DNA from: an uncultured Desulfobacter sp.
GTDB lineage: Bacteria > Desulfobacterota > Desulfobacteria > Desulfobacterales > Desulfobacteraceae
Reading direction: 5' to 3'
Length of the DNA: 64,000 nt
NCBI RefSeq assembly: GCF_963666675.1
Contig: NZ_OY762929.1
Coordinates: 2,790,001 to 2,854,000 of the forward strand
The translations under genes were made by a program, and so were the position numbers. A model generated the notes under the pieces. That model ran no database searches, was not told the origin of the DNA, and was given only the letters and a program-made list of their open reading frames with translations. Shown here piece after piece: positions 26,966 through 35,542 of this stretch; positions within the stretch are counted from its first letter, which is position 1; every line of letters begins with the position of its first letter.

Positions 26966-27086
26966 TTTTTCCTCCTGCTTGTTAGTTGGCTTTTTGTGAG
27001 AAAAACCATTAGATAATCAATTTTGCCCAGGATTAACCAATGATGCAGGATGTTGTTACAGAAATCAGGCCGGGCAACATGAAGCT

Positions 27087-27359
27087 ATGGTTCAGGAGAT
27101 ACTTGCCAATCTTGGTGGTACCGGATCGGTCGAAGTTCATGGCGGCTATGTCACGCGGGTAGTTGGGAATAAAGAAATAGCCATATACTCGATGATCCAG
27201 TTTTTTTATGTTACATTTTTAATAAGCCCATTTATCAGTGCTTTGTGGCTTTTTGTGATTTATTTGACAGCTGCATGGTATTTGCTGAAACACCTGTTAT
27301 TTGGGCCTTTCTTAAAGCCAAGCTCTAAAAACTGGATCATCGAGATATACCGACGGTAA
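27087..27359 (+). CDS. Unidentified membrane ORF, possibly a relic
   Basis: A 90-residue frame with two hydrophobic stretches (FFYVTFLISPFISALWLFVI and LTAAWYLLKHLLFGPF). No family recognised, and no good ribosome site. Its last ten or so codons run into the truncated end of a DcuA/B relic on the opposite strand, so the tail is probably not native. It may be a fragment of a membrane protein left at a deletion junction. Low confidence that it is a gene. Confidence 0.25.
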   Translation: MVQEILANLGGTGSVEVHGGYVTRVVGNKEIAIYSMIQFFYVTFLISPFISALWLFVIYLTAAWYLLKHLLFGPFLKPSSKNWIIEIYRR

Positions 27360-27650
27360 AATTCCTACAAGTACTGACACGGGAATACCAAGGGAAAAGC
27401 CGAGTGGCATCACGGCGAGGACGGTACCGCCCTGGGTGTTGATCAGGATGGAAACTCCGAACAGAGCGAAAGCAAAGGCCCACGGAGCTGTCTGGACCAT
27501 TCCGCTGATTGATTCCTTCATGTCACCAATGTAAGTTCCAAAGTATGTATCGGGTATCGGAGAGCCATGCAATTCCATAGATGGCAACAACCGCCACCAT
27601 ACCTGCCTGAAAGACCGAACCCTGTACGACGTTGGTGGAATTGTTCCCTA
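27348..27650 (-). pseudogene. dcu: Anaerobic C4-dicarboxylate transporter DcuA/DcuB relic
   Basis: On the minus strand one frame reads GSVFQAGMVAVVAIYGIAWL then SDT. After a small insertion around GATACCCGATAC (near 27,550) another frame continues TYFGTYIGDMKESISGMVQT, then PWAFAFALFGVSILINTQGG and VMPLGFSLGIP. These are consecutive C-terminal blocks of Dcu fumarate/succinate antiporters. Similarity ends abruptly after ILPSVY at about 27,348, and the N-terminal two-thirds are missing. The remaining bases to groEL (27,651-27,779) show nothing recognisable. Confidence 0.75.
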
Positions 27651-27779
27651 AACCCCTTAAAAGACAAGGTGTTTTGAAACCAAAAGATACGTAATTTTGG
27701 AGCCGATCCTTAGTTGATTATATATGCGCAAAATAAGAGCATTAAGAATCCACATGGACCTCGGATTTTAAGTAGAAAA

Positions 27780-29402
27780 TCACATCATTCCGCCCATTCC
27801 ACCACCTGGCATTCCGTCCCCTGCTTTTTTTCCCGGTTTGTCAGCAATCATGGCTTGTGTGGTCAGCATAATAGATGCGACACTGGCTGCATTCTGGAGG
27901 GCAAACCGAACCACTTTTTTCGGATCCATAACGCCGGCTGCAATCAGATCTTCATAAACATCGGTTCTGGCATTGTAGCCAAAGGCACCTTTACCCTCTT
28001 TGACTTTATTGACAACAACTGCGCCTTCAACACCGGCATTGTCGGCAATTTTACGCAGGGGTTCTTCAATGGCTCTTGCAATAACGTTAATGCCCAGTTT
28101 TTCTTCTCCTTCGAGACTAAGCGCCTTAAGGGCAGGAAGGCACCGGATAAGAGCAACCCCGCCGCCCGGGACTATGCCTTCTTCAACCGCCGCTCGGGTT
28201 GCGTTAAGTGCGTCTTCCACCCGTGCTTTCTTTTCTTTCATTTCAGTTTCAGTGGCAGCCCCGACATTAATGATGGCAACACCGCCAACGAGCTTTGCAA
28301 GTCTTTCCTGAAGTTTTTCCCTGTCATAGTCAGAAGTGGTTTCTTCAACCTGTGCCCGGAGCATTTTAACACGGCCTTCAAGGGCTTCTTTGGTACCTGC
28401 CCCATCAACAATAGTGGTGTTGTCTTTATCAATGGTAATAGTTTTTGCCTGACCCAGATCCTGGATGGTTACATTTTCAAGTTTGATTCCCATATCTTCG
28501 GAAACAACCTGTCCGCCGGTTAAAACGGCCATATCTTCCAGCATCTCTTTTCTTCTGTCACCAAACCCTGGCGCCTTTACGGCCGCAATATTTAAACTAC
28601 CGCGAAGTTTGTTAACAACAAGGGTCGCAAGGGCATCTCCAGAGACATCTTCAGCAACAATTAAAAGCGGTTTGCCTGATTTGGAGATTTCTTCAAGAAC
28701 CGGAAGAAGGTCCTTCATGGAGGAAACCTTTTTTTCGCAAATTAACACATAGGGATTATCAAATGACACACTCATTTTTTCTGTATCGGTTACAAAATAA
28801 GGAGAAAGGTATCCGCGATCAAACTGCATACCCTCCACAACATCAAGGGTCGTATCAATTGATTTGGCTTCTTCTACAGTGATAACACCTTCCTTGCCTA
28901 CTTTATCCATGGCTTCAGCAATAATATTGCCGATGGTCTCATCGTTGTTGGCCGAGATAGTGCCAACCTGGGCGATGTTATTTTGATTTTTAGTGGGTGT
29001 GGCCATTTCTTCAAGGGTTTCAACAACCTTGGCAACGGCTTTGTCAATGCCTCTTTTAATCCACATGGGGTTATGGCCTGCAACCACCAGTTTCTGACCG
29101 TTTTCATAAATAGCCCGGGCAAGAACGGTTGCCGTGGTTGTGCCGTCTCCGGCCATATCAGAGGTCTTGCTGGCCACCTCTTTTACCATCTGAGCGCCCA
29201 TATTTTCAAACTTGTCTTCAATCTCAATCTCTTTTGCAACAGTTACACCGTCCTTGGTGACAGTCGGTGATCCCCAGGATTTCTCAATCACCACGTTGCG
29301 GCCTTTGGGTCCCAGGGTCACCACCACTGCATCTGCTAATGTCTGCACACCTTTGAGCATAGCTTGACGCGCTTTTGCATCATATTTTATTTCTTTTGCC
29401 AT
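27780..29402 (-). CDS. groEL: Chaperonin GroEL (Hsp60)
   Basis: 540 residues from ATG 29402 (MAKEIKYDAKARQAMLKGVQ), chosen over an upstream in-frame start because of the GGAGG site. The ATP pocket is intact (TLGPKGRNVVIEKSWGSPTV, AGDGTTTATVLARAIY), and the C-terminal GGMPGGGMGGMM-type tail is present. It follows groES by 34 bases. No CIRCE operator is visible before this operon; instead a sigma-54-type element lies upstream of the first gene, so this may be an island copy distinct from the heat-shock housekeeping groESL. Confidence 0.98.
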   Translation of the reverse strand: MAKEIKYDAKARQAMLKGVQTLADAVVVTLGPKGRNVVIEKSWGSPTVTKDGVTVAKEIEIEDKFENMGAQMVKEVASKTSDMAGDGTTTATVLARAIYENGQKLVVAGHNPMWIKRGIDKAVAKVVETLEEMATPTKNQNNIAQVGTISANNDETIGNIIAEAMDKVGKEGVITVEEAKSIDTTLDVVEGMQFDRGYLSPYFVTDTEKMSVSFDNPYVLICEKKVSSMKDLLPVLEEISKSGKPLLIVAEDVSGDALATLVVNKLRGSLNIAAVKAPGFGDRRKEMLEDMAVLTGGQVVSEDMGIKLENVTIQDLGQAKTITIDKDNTTIVDGAGTKEALEGRVKMLRAQVEETTSDYDREKLQERLAKLVGGVAIINVGAATETEMKEKKARVEDALNATRAAVEEGIVPGGGVALIRCLPALKALSLEGEEKLGINVIARAIEEPLRKIADNAGVEGAVVVNKVKEGKGAFGYNARTDVYEDLIAAGVMDPKKVVRFALQNAASVASIMLTTQAMIADKPGKKAGDGMPGGGMGGMM

Positions 29403-29436
29403 CGTAACTAACCTCCATTTTTTCACGGGTTTTTGA

Positions 29437-29724
29437 TTATTCAATTATCCCCAAAACATCATCCTGACGCAGGATAAGATAATCTGTGCCGTCAACTTTC
29501 ACATCGGTTCCGCCATATTTACTGAAAAGAATACGGTCATCCACTTTTAAATCCATTGCAATCCGTTTTCCATCTTCACCCATTCGGCCGTTTCCTAAGG
29601 CCACCACTGTTCCTTCCACTGGTTTCTCTTTTGCTGTGTCCGGGATAATAATACCGCCCTTGGTTTTTGTATCCTCTTGCCCACGCAGAACCAGAATTCT
29701 GTCACTTAATGGTCTCAAACTCAT
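29437..29724 (-). CDS. groES: Co-chaperonin GroES (Hsp10)
   Basis: Lid protein of the GroEL chamber. From ATG 29724 (MSLRPLSDRILVLRGQEDTK) it is 95 residues, with the mobile-loop region TKGGIIIPDTAKEKP and the conserved VDDRILFSKYGGTDVKVDG. A GTG at 29736 would add four residues, but the AAAGGTG site fits the ATG. It lies 42 bases behind the cytidylate-kinase-like gene and directly before groEL. Confidence 0.96.
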   Translation of the reverse strand: MSLRPLSDRILVLRGQEDTKTKGGIIIPDTAKEKPVEGTVVALGNGRMGEDGKRIAMDLKVDDRILFSKYGGTDVKVDGTDYLILRQDDVLGIIE

Positions 29725-29766
29725 GATCACTTTCACCTTTATTCAAGTCTTTCACTGTGGTTAAAA

Positions 29767-30516
29767 TTATTTGTTTTTGAGATGTACCTGAAATTTTTGT
29801 TCAAAGGCACAGGCAATAATTTGAGCAACCTGGTGTTCTGATTTAATGTGATCCATATTAATAATCAGGTCGAATTCATCGGATGAGATTTTTTCCCTGA
29901 GATAAACAGCTTTAAAAAATTCATGATGTTCTTCATCAATAATATTTAATCTTTTTTCTGCTTCGCTTTTGTCGATATCCAGCATAATTGCCAGTTTCTC
30001 AATCCGGCGTTTTTTGTTGCATACCAACTGTACTGACAAAATCGAATGTCGGGGCAGGATCAAGTGGGTTCCCCGGCCGACAAATATCGTCGGATCCGTA
30101 TGCGACAATGCTGTAACCGTTTTTGCCAGCTGTTTAACATAATCGTTTGCAAGGAATTTCTTTTCAATGGAGAGCGCCACAAGCAGTTCATTCATTTTTC
30201 CCGGGAGCCGTTCATCAAAAAATTTAATGATCTTTTCGGTTAAGGAAGAATCCTTTGCCATATGTTCTATAATCTCTTTATCAATCACAGGATATCCTGT
30301 CCTTTTAGACAGGAACTCTGCCACTTCCAGTGCGCCGGCCCCGATACCGCGAGACAGACAAATGCAGTGCTTTTGTGAAAAATCTTTCCCCTTTTTTCTT
30401 TCTGCTTGCGCCCTTTCCCATTGTCTGACTTGCGTACCTGCCCAATCTGCGGCATTCATCATTTTCCTGCCGTAATATCCAGGCGGATAAACTGTTTCAT
30501 CTGACGTTTTTTTCAT
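29767..30516 (-). CDS. Cytidylate-kinase-like family protein heading the groESL operon
   Basis: 249 residues of the Cytidylate_kin2 group: the P-loop region CICLSRGIGAGALEVAEFL replaces a canonical GxxGxGK, then TGYPVIDKEIIEHMA, DPTIFVGRGTHLIL and the lid CNKKRRIEKLAIMLDIDKSE. Such proteins are annotated as kinases by fold, but their substrates are unproven. It precedes groES by 42 bases and is the first gene after the sigma-54-type element at 30570. Being an operon leader for a chaperonin suggests a stress role, possibly phosphorylation of a regulator or nucleotide. Confidence 0.82.
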   Translation of the reverse strand: MKKTSDETVYPPGYYGRKMMNAADWAGTQVRQWERAQAERKKGKDFSQKHCICLSRGIGAGALEVAEFLSKRTGYPVIDKEIIEHMAKDSSLTEKIIKFFDERLPGKMNELLVALSIEKKFLANDYVKQLAKTVTALSHTDPTIFVGRGTHLILPRHSILSVQLVCNKKRRIEKLAIMLDIDKSEAEKRLNIIDEEHHEFFKAVYLREKISSDEFDLIINMDHIKSEHQVAQIIACAFEQKFQVHLKNK

Positions 30517-30569
30517 ATCTTTTTCCCCTTTTAGCGATAGCTTTTAATGTCTTTCTTTAAACATATATT

Positions 30570-30584
30570 ACAACTTGTGTGCCA
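30570..30584 (-). promoter_or_regulatory. Sigma-54-type promoter of the kinase-groES-groEL operon
   Basis: Minus strand TGGCACACAAGTTGT: a perfect -24 box TGGCAC, correct spacing, and TTGT in place of TTGC at -12. The first 14 bases are identical to the stronger hflKC promoter at 52525. It lies about 54 bases before the first start codon. Palindromic activator sites lie 90-135 bases further upstream. Confidence 0.6.
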
Positions 30585-30674
30585 GGGCTGTATTCTCCTC
30601 ATAACTTATTGATTACTTATGATAATTACATTTAATTAAACAATGATGAGAAGCCTTTTACCATCGGATAAAAG

Positions 30675-30705
30675 GGTCATATGTATCCAAATGATCTTAT
30701 TTGGC
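30675..30705. promoter_or_regulatory. Activator-site pair upstream of the groESL operon
   Basis: GGTCATATGTATCC (30675-30688) adjoins AATGATCTTATTTGGCC (30689-30705). They are degenerate relatives of the GGTCATATATGACC-type sites before hflKC and the BON operon, at the distance expected of a sigma-54 enhancer. The remaining gap to the plus-strand gene at 30970 contains an 11-bp repeat (ATATGAAATAA/TTATTTCATAT) near 30,780-30,815. Confidence 0.45.
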
Positions 30706-30969
30706 CGAATTTAAAAGCTTCGCCTTTCCATCAATCGGCCAATTAAGAATCCTGTTTAGCAGCAATCGATTTTTTTTATATGAAATAACAGATAAGTTGC
30801 TAAGCTTATTTCATATTTTGTTGTGGGCCAAGCCTGGGTGTTGATAGACCAGGTCGGCCCATGGCCGTTATATGAAAGAATACATGGCTTTTGATAGTAT
30901 CCTTTGTTAGCATCAGCTCTATCTATGAACGCTATAAAATCCTATTTAGTAAAGAATAAAGGAAAACCC

Positions 30970-31533
30970 ATGATTGAATCAACGGTCCTCCTTACCGGTG
31001 TCCTTGTTTTTTTTGCAAGAATTTGTGATGTGGCTATCGGAACCGTCCGTACCATTGTTACTGTCCAGGGCAGAACTCTTTTAGCGTTTTGTCTGGCTGT
31101 ATTTGAAATTGTTATCTGGCTCCTGGTAGCCAGCACGGTAATCAGTCAGGTAAAAGACCAACCAATTTTAGTAATATTTTACGCATTAGGTTATGCGACT
31201 GGAAACGTTGTCGGCATTAAGGTTGAAAAAAAATTAGCTTTTGGATCGATCATTTTAAAAGTTATCTGTAGAGAATCCGCAGACATGATTACCAAAACCA
31301 TAAGGGATCTTGGACAGCCGGTTACTAAATTCGTTGGTGAGGGTATAAACGGGCCTGTCAATGAACTGTATATTGTCTGCCGGCGGAGGGATCTGAGAAG
31401 GATTCTATCTGAAATCGAAAAGATCGACAATCAGGTTTTTTATGTGGTGGAACAGGCAAATTCTATGAATAGAATTCTGAGGCCTGTGAACACTCCGATA
31501 GGTGGGTGGCGTTCCAGAAGTAATAGAAAGTAA
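30970..31533 (+). CDS. DUF2179/UPF0316 family membrane protein
   Basis: 187 residues from ATG 30970 after an AAAGGA site. Three hydrophobic segments (VLLTGVLVFFARICDVAIG, LAFCLAVFEIVIWLLVAS, ILVIFYALGYATGNVVGI) are followed by a soluble C-terminal domain (VICRESADMITKTIRDLGQP, then ELYIVCRRRDLRRILSEIEK), as in YebE/DUF2179 proteins, whose C-terminus may bind small nucleotides. It is divergent from the groESL operon. Role unknown; homologues are often near stress genes. Confidence 0.85.
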   Translation: MIESTVLLTGVLVFFARICDVAIGTVRTIVTVQGRTLLAFCLAVFEIVIWLLVASTVISQVKDQPILVIFYALGYATGNVVGIKVEKKLAFGSIILKVICRESADMITKTIRDLGQPVTKFVGEGINGPVNELYIVCRRRDLRRILSEIEKIDNQVFYVVEQANSMNRILRPVNTPIGGWRSRSNRK

Positions 31534-31567
31534 AAACAGACTATTTACAACGACCTAATAAAATTTC

Positions 31568-31717
31568 ACCAGCATCTGAGCAAAGAATTAAAAATCCTGG
31601 AGACGGTTGAATGCGATCAGAATCATTCGACTGCTTGAACAGACCCGTTGGAAAGTCAGTGGGAAAAACAGTGCCGCCCGCCTAAAAAAGGCGTTATATG
31701 GCCTATTGAATAAATAA
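31568..31717 (+). pseudogene. C-terminal relic of a sigma-54 enhancer-binding protein
   Basis: Two frames together read LKILETVE and, one frame over, IIRLLEQTRWKVSGKNSAAR then LKKALYGLLNK before TAA. This is the Fis-type DNA-binding tail of sigma-54 activators (xLExTxWKVSGxxGAAxxLGLxxSTL...). A few residues between AAR and LYGLL are missing, and the AAA+ and sensor domains are absent. It lies immediately upstream of the dnaK sigma-54 promoter and on the same strand, so an activator gene once stood here, perhaps the island's own regulator. Confidence 0.7.
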
Positions 31718-31721
31718 GGCC
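31697..31721. promoter_or_regulatory. Putative activator site upstream of dnaK
   Basis: ATATGGCC (31697-31703) and TAAGGCC (31715-31721), then TTTTTCA, also occur in the same order before the BON-Hsp20 operon (minus strand, 47505 to 47466). It overlaps the end of the activator relic, so the resemblance could partly reflect shared coding ancestry. It lies about 100 bases before the -24 box. Confidence 0.4.
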
Positions 31722-31820
31722 TTTTTCAGGTTCTCAAATCCTTTTAACAAACCCCGTTATACACAGTATTTATCCTAATAATTCAATAATTTATGAACAG
31801 ATCTTCCCGTTTTGTAATCT

Positions 31821-31835
31821 TGGCACAATGGTTGC
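31821..31835 (+). promoter_or_regulatory. Sigma-54 promoter of dnaK
   Basis: TGGCACAATGGTTGC matches the TGGCAC-N5-TTGC consensus at every core position, with GG and GC ten bases apart. It is 430 bases from the dnaK start; a 217-bp insertion (31901-32117) now lies between them, so the original leader was about 210 bases. Confidence 0.75.
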
Positions 31836-31900
31836 TCTATATGATTTTAAGAAACAACAATTATGGGTAATTATGGGTGGTAAAGGCAAGCATGAAAAAC

Positions 31901-32117
31901 GGGTGTGTCCCACCTTATCAATACCTGCAAAAATTAGACCAATTTTTGAATGCCCAGAATTCCTCTAAAAAGGAAATATTTTCATGAAAAATGGTTACTA
32001 TTCCTATCCTCAAGGGTAAAAAAGCGATCAAATTTTCATAAAATTCGATTTCGGCTTAATTTTGAGCCTGCTTTGTCAAATCAAATAATCACCTTATGTA
32101 AAAGGTGGGACACACCC
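31901..32117. mobile_element. 217-bp MITE with perfect ends and 8-bp target duplication
   Basis: Perfect 16-bp terminal inverted repeats GGGTGTGTCCCACCTT (31901-31916) and complement (32102-32117) are bordered by the direct repeat TGAAAAAC at 31893-31900 and 32118-32125. There is no transposase gene inside. The 8-bp duplication implies a DDE transposase acting in trans. The insertion lies in the leader between the dnaK promoter and the coding region. Confidence 0.88.
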
Positions 32118-32264
32118 TGAAAAACAAAAAAAGCCAAGCATACGCCAAAAGAGAAACGCAGACGAAAACAGTCAAAGCAGTTTTTTCAGAGCGAATCTAA
32201 GTTGTGAATCAAAAAAATGATAAAATAAAAAAGCAAATGGCAATGTATAATTAGGAGAATTAAA

Positions 32265-34154
32265 ATGGGAAAGATTATTGGAATAGACTTAGGCACCACC
32301 AATTCATGTGTATCTGTAATGGAGGGCAGTGAGGCTAAAGTTATTATGAACCGAGAAGGAGCACGCACCACTCCATCAGTGATGGCAGTGTCTGAAAACG
32401 GTGAGCGGTTGATCGGGCAAATCGCAAGAAGGCAGGCTATTACCAATCCGGTAAATACAGTTTTTGGGGTTAAAAGATTGATTGGAAGAAAGTTTGATTC
32501 AGCCGAAGTTCAAAAGGATATAAAAAACCTTCCTTTTGCTATTGAAAAGGCCGTAAATGGAGATGTTTGTATCAATCTTCGAGGGAAACAATACAGTCCG
32601 GCAGAGATTTCCTCTCACATCCTTTCAGATATCCGGGACTTTGTAGAAGAATTCCTAGGTAAAAAAGTTACAGACGCGGTCATTACCGTACCCGCATATT
32701 TTGATGACAACCAAAGACAAGCAACTAAAGATGCTGGGAAAATTGCAGGACTTAATGTACTTCGAATTATTAATGAGCCGACAGCAGCTTCTTTGGCCTA
32801 TGGACTCGATAAAAAGAAAGAAGAGAAAATAGCAGTGTTTGATTTAGGGGGAGGAACCTTTGATGTTTCTATCCTGGAGATTGGCGATGGTGTTTTTGAA
32901 GTTAAATCTACCAATGGAGATACTCATTTAGGAGGAGAAGATTTTGATTTCATTCTCATTGATTTTCTTTCAGAAGAGTTTAGCAAAGACCAAGGGATTG
33001 ATTTAAGAAAAGATAAAATGGCACTACAGCGATTAAAAGAAGCTGCTGAAAAAGCCAAGATGGAACTGTCCACATCCATGGAAACCGATGTGAATCTTCC
33101 ATTCATTACAGCAGATGGCTCGGGTCCTAAGCATTTGAATATAAAAATTACCAGGGCGAAATTGGAGGCTTTGGTTTCTAAACTGTTGGACAGACTTGAA
33201 GCACCCTGCCGAACAGCATTGAAGGATGCAGGACTTTCTTCTAATGATATTAATGAGGTTATTCTGGTTGGCGGAATGACCCGAATGCCTGCTGTTCAGG
33301 ATCGTGTAAAAACAATTTTTGGTAAAGAACCCAACAAGGGGGTAAATCCGGATGAAGTTGTGGCCATGGGTGCTGCAATTCAAGGGGCTGTTCTCAGGGG
33401 AGATCTAAAGGAAATTTTATTGCTTGATGTTACACCACTTTCCTTAGGAATAGAAACCTTAGGTGGTGTCATGACCAAACTGATTGAAAAAAATTCAACC
33501 CTTCCTATAAACAAGAGTAAAGTCTTTTCCACAGCAGAAGACAACCAGCCTGCAGTTTCTATACAGGTTCTTCAGGGTGAACGGGAGATGGCTTCTGACA
33601 ACAAAGCTCTGGGTAGATTTGAACTGGTTGGAATCCAGCCGGCACCCCGTGGCCTCCCTCAAATCGAAGTTACCTTTAATATTGACGCCAATGGTATTGT
33701 GAATGTTTCGGCCAAAGACAAAGCTACAGGAAAGGAACAATCTATCCAGATTACCTCCTCATCCGGTCTTTCCAAAGAGGAGGTTGATCGGTTGATAAAA
33801 GATGCAGAGCTGCACGCAGAAGAAGACCTTAAGTTAAAAGAACAAGTAGATGCGCGAAATAAGGCAGATGCATTAATTCACACAACAGAAAAAACCATGA
33901 CAGAAATGGGAGATAAGGTTGATGGAAATATTCGGATGGAAGTTGAAGACGCCATCAGCAATTTAAAACAAGTTGTAAAAAATAAAGACACGCAAAGCAT
34001 TCTACAGCGAACTGAGGCCTTGAATCAAGCAGCGCACAAACTTACGCAAAATACGCACCAGCAACCGGGCGATTCAGGAAGTCCTGGCTCTGCAAAGCCT
34101 TCTGCAAACTCTGATGAAGAGGTCGTGGATGCGGATTACGATGAAGTAGTTTAA
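32265..34154 (+). CDS. dnaK: Chaperone DnaK (Hsp70)
   Basis: 629 residues: ATPase motifs IGIDLGTTNSCVSVMEG, VFDLGGGTFDVSILEIGDGV and VILVGGMTRMPAVQ; substrate-binding domain; C-terminal EEVVDADYDEVV (functional EEVD-like acidic end). All expected parts are intact. It stands alone on the plus strand, while grpE and cbpA/cbpM are in the minus-strand operon 9 kb away. An AAAATGG start follows a TAGGAGA ribosome site. Its third positions look more A/T-rich than neighbouring genes, hinting at a different origin. Confidence 0.98.
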   Translation: MGKIIGIDLGTTNSCVSVMEGSEAKVIMNREGARTTPSVMAVSENGERLIGQIARRQAITNPVNTVFGVKRLIGRKFDSAEVQKDIKNLPFAIEKAVNGDVCINLRGKQYSPAEISSHILSDIRDFVEEFLGKKVTDAVITVPAYFDDNQRQATKDAGKIAGLNVLRIINEPTAASLAYGLDKKKEEKIAVFDLGGGTFDVSILEIGDGVFEVKSTNGDTHLGGEDFDFILIDFLSEEFSKDQGIDLRKDKMALQRLKEAAEKAKMELSTSMETDVNLPFITADGSGPKHLNIKITRAKLEALVSKLLDRLEAPCRTALKDAGLSSNDINEVILVGGMTRMPAVQDRVKTIFGKEPNKGVNPDEVVAMGAAIQGAVLRGDLKEILLLDVTPLSLGIETLGGVMTKLIEKNSTLPINKSKVFSTAEDNQPAVSIQVLQGEREMASDNKALGRFELVGIQPAPRGLPQIEVTFNIDANGIVNVSAKDKATGKEQSIQITSSSGLSKEEVDRLIKDAELHAEEDLKLKEQVDARNKADALIHTTEKTMTEMGDKVDGNIRMEVEDAISNLKQVVKNKDTQSILQRTEALNQAAHKLTQNTHQQPGDSGSPGSAKPSANSDEEVVDADYDEVV

Positions 34155-34285
34155 AGGCCACTTCGAATAATCGGGTTTTTAAAAAATGAGAGGCTATAAA
34201 ATCAGCAACTTATGAACCGAATCCTTCAAAAAACAAGCATTATTAGAGGTAGCCTAAATGCAGATAAATCCATAAAGAGCGAAAA

Positions 34286-34316
34286 GGAGAAACGGTTTTA
34301 GATAAACCGTTTCTCC
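34286..34316 (+). terminator. Strong hairpin after dnaK
   Basis: GGAGAAACGGTTT (34286-34298) pairs perfectly with AAACCGTTTCTCC (34304-34316) around a 5-base loop, followed by a T/A-rich stretch. It lies about 130 bases after the dnaK stop and probably ends that transcript, though the T-run is broken. Confidence 0.65.
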
Positions 34317-34381
34317 GCTTATTATTAATAAAAATTTGTTAGTTGGCCGTATATTAGAAAGGGACTAAAGAAATCGAAGAT

Positions 34382-34471
34382 ATGGCTCAAAATTATGCAG
34401 CTCAAATCATCCAGGCGCAAACTCAAAACGAACCTGAAGATGATCAGCCTGATTATCTGTCCTGCCACTAA
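34382..34471 (+). other. Short C-terminal coding relic of unknown family
   Basis: A plus-strand frame (open from about 34364) reads TKEIEDMAQNYAAQIIQAQT, then QNEPEDDQPDYLSCH and stop. The even amino-acid composition and acidic tail look like the end of a real protein, but there is no start region and I do not recognise the family. It may be a leftover of a deleted gene. The rest of 34,155-34,540 holds only the dnaK hairpin. Confidence 0.25.
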
Positions 34472-34540
34472 AACGGTTCTCTTTGTTCCAGAGGCTTTCT
34501 CCGTGGCTTAATAAGACAAGTTTCACTATAAGGCTCCTTG

Positions 34541-35542
34541 TTAAACGGTGTTGGTTTGTGAAACAATCAACCATCCAACATAAAGGACATAGGACAGCAG
34601 CAGGGCCAGCCCCTCAAACCGGTTGATAATCCCGGGGCTTCCCCTGAAACCGTATCCGATGACAAACAGGGAAAACGTCAACCCGGTCACCACCGGAAGA
34701 TCCCGTGATAACAGTTGCGGCTCAATTGACATGGGGTGTATCAGCCCGGCAACTCCGACCACTGCGATGGTATTGAAGAGATTGGACCCGATAATATTTC
34801 CAATGGCAATATCGTGTTCGTTTCTTCTCACCGCCATTATACTGGAGGCCAGTTCCGGAAGAGAAGTTCCAACAGCCACGATCGTCAAACCGATCATCAG
34901 GTCGCTGACCCCGAAAAATCTTGCAATTTTATTTTAACTGACTGAGCCTGTAACCAGAATTTGGGAACTGACAATTAAGAGGATTAACCCTGAGACAACT
35001 AAAAAAACAGCCTTATGAAAAGAGACAGGCGAGTTTTCCAGTTTGTTTTCCACTTCAACCGCCAGGGTATCTGATTCGGTCTTTTCGTGCTGAAACAGGC
35101 TCCATGCCAATAGTCCGGCAAAGGTAAAAATAAGGAAGGCGGCTTCGACGCGGGTTAAGAAGCCGTCCATGAGTAGGAAAATTGAGATGAGAGTACCCAA
35201 TGCCAGAACGGGCAACTCTTTTTTAAGGATATCCGATTTCACAAGGATCGGCTTGATTAATGCTGTAATACCAAGGATCATTGCAATATTGCAGATATTG
35301 CTTCCATATGCATTTCCCAAAGCAATACCTGGATTCCCGTTCACAACGGACAATGCAGAAACCAGCATTTCCGGTGCAGACGTGCCGAAGCCCACAATAA
35401 TCATACCGATTAAAAGCGGCGGCATGCCCAGGTATTTGGCAGTGACAGCACTGCCCTCAACAAACCGGTCTGCGCTCCAGACAAGAAGTATCAGGCCGAA
35501 AACAACAGATAAAAGAGGAAGCATCATGGTCGCAACCATCAT
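34541..35542 (-). pseudogene. CaCA-family Na+/Ca2+ exchanger with an internal stop
   Basis: Two halves in the same frame separated by TAA at 34934-34936. The first half has the alpha-1 repeat (GMIIVGFGTSAPEMLVSALS, GNAYGSNICNIAMILG); the second has alpha-2 (LTIVAVGTSLPELASSIMAV, GNIIGSNLFNTIAVVG). Together they give about 333 residues and 10 membrane helices, normal for YrbG/CaCA antiporters. The stop lies just before the alpha-2 repeat, so no active exchanger is expected unless suppressed. The start overlaps the CorC-type stop by ATGA. Confidence 0.85.

Noticed and set aside
26966..27060. Possible sigma-54 promoter (TGGTTAATCCTGGGC, minus strand) before the oligosaccharide cluster
   Set aside because: GG and GC spacing is right, but the surrounding bases do not fit and there are no palindromic sites upstream; not convincing enough to add to the regulon.
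27714..28523. Plus-strand frame of 269 codons opposite groEL
   Set aside because: Antisense of a highly conserved chaperonin; composition (Phe/Asn/Cys-rich) and lack of start signals show it is not a gene.
27780..30516. CIRCE/HrcA operator before groESL
   Set aside because: No TTAGCACTC-N9-GAGTGCTAA motif occurs in the leader or intergenic gaps.
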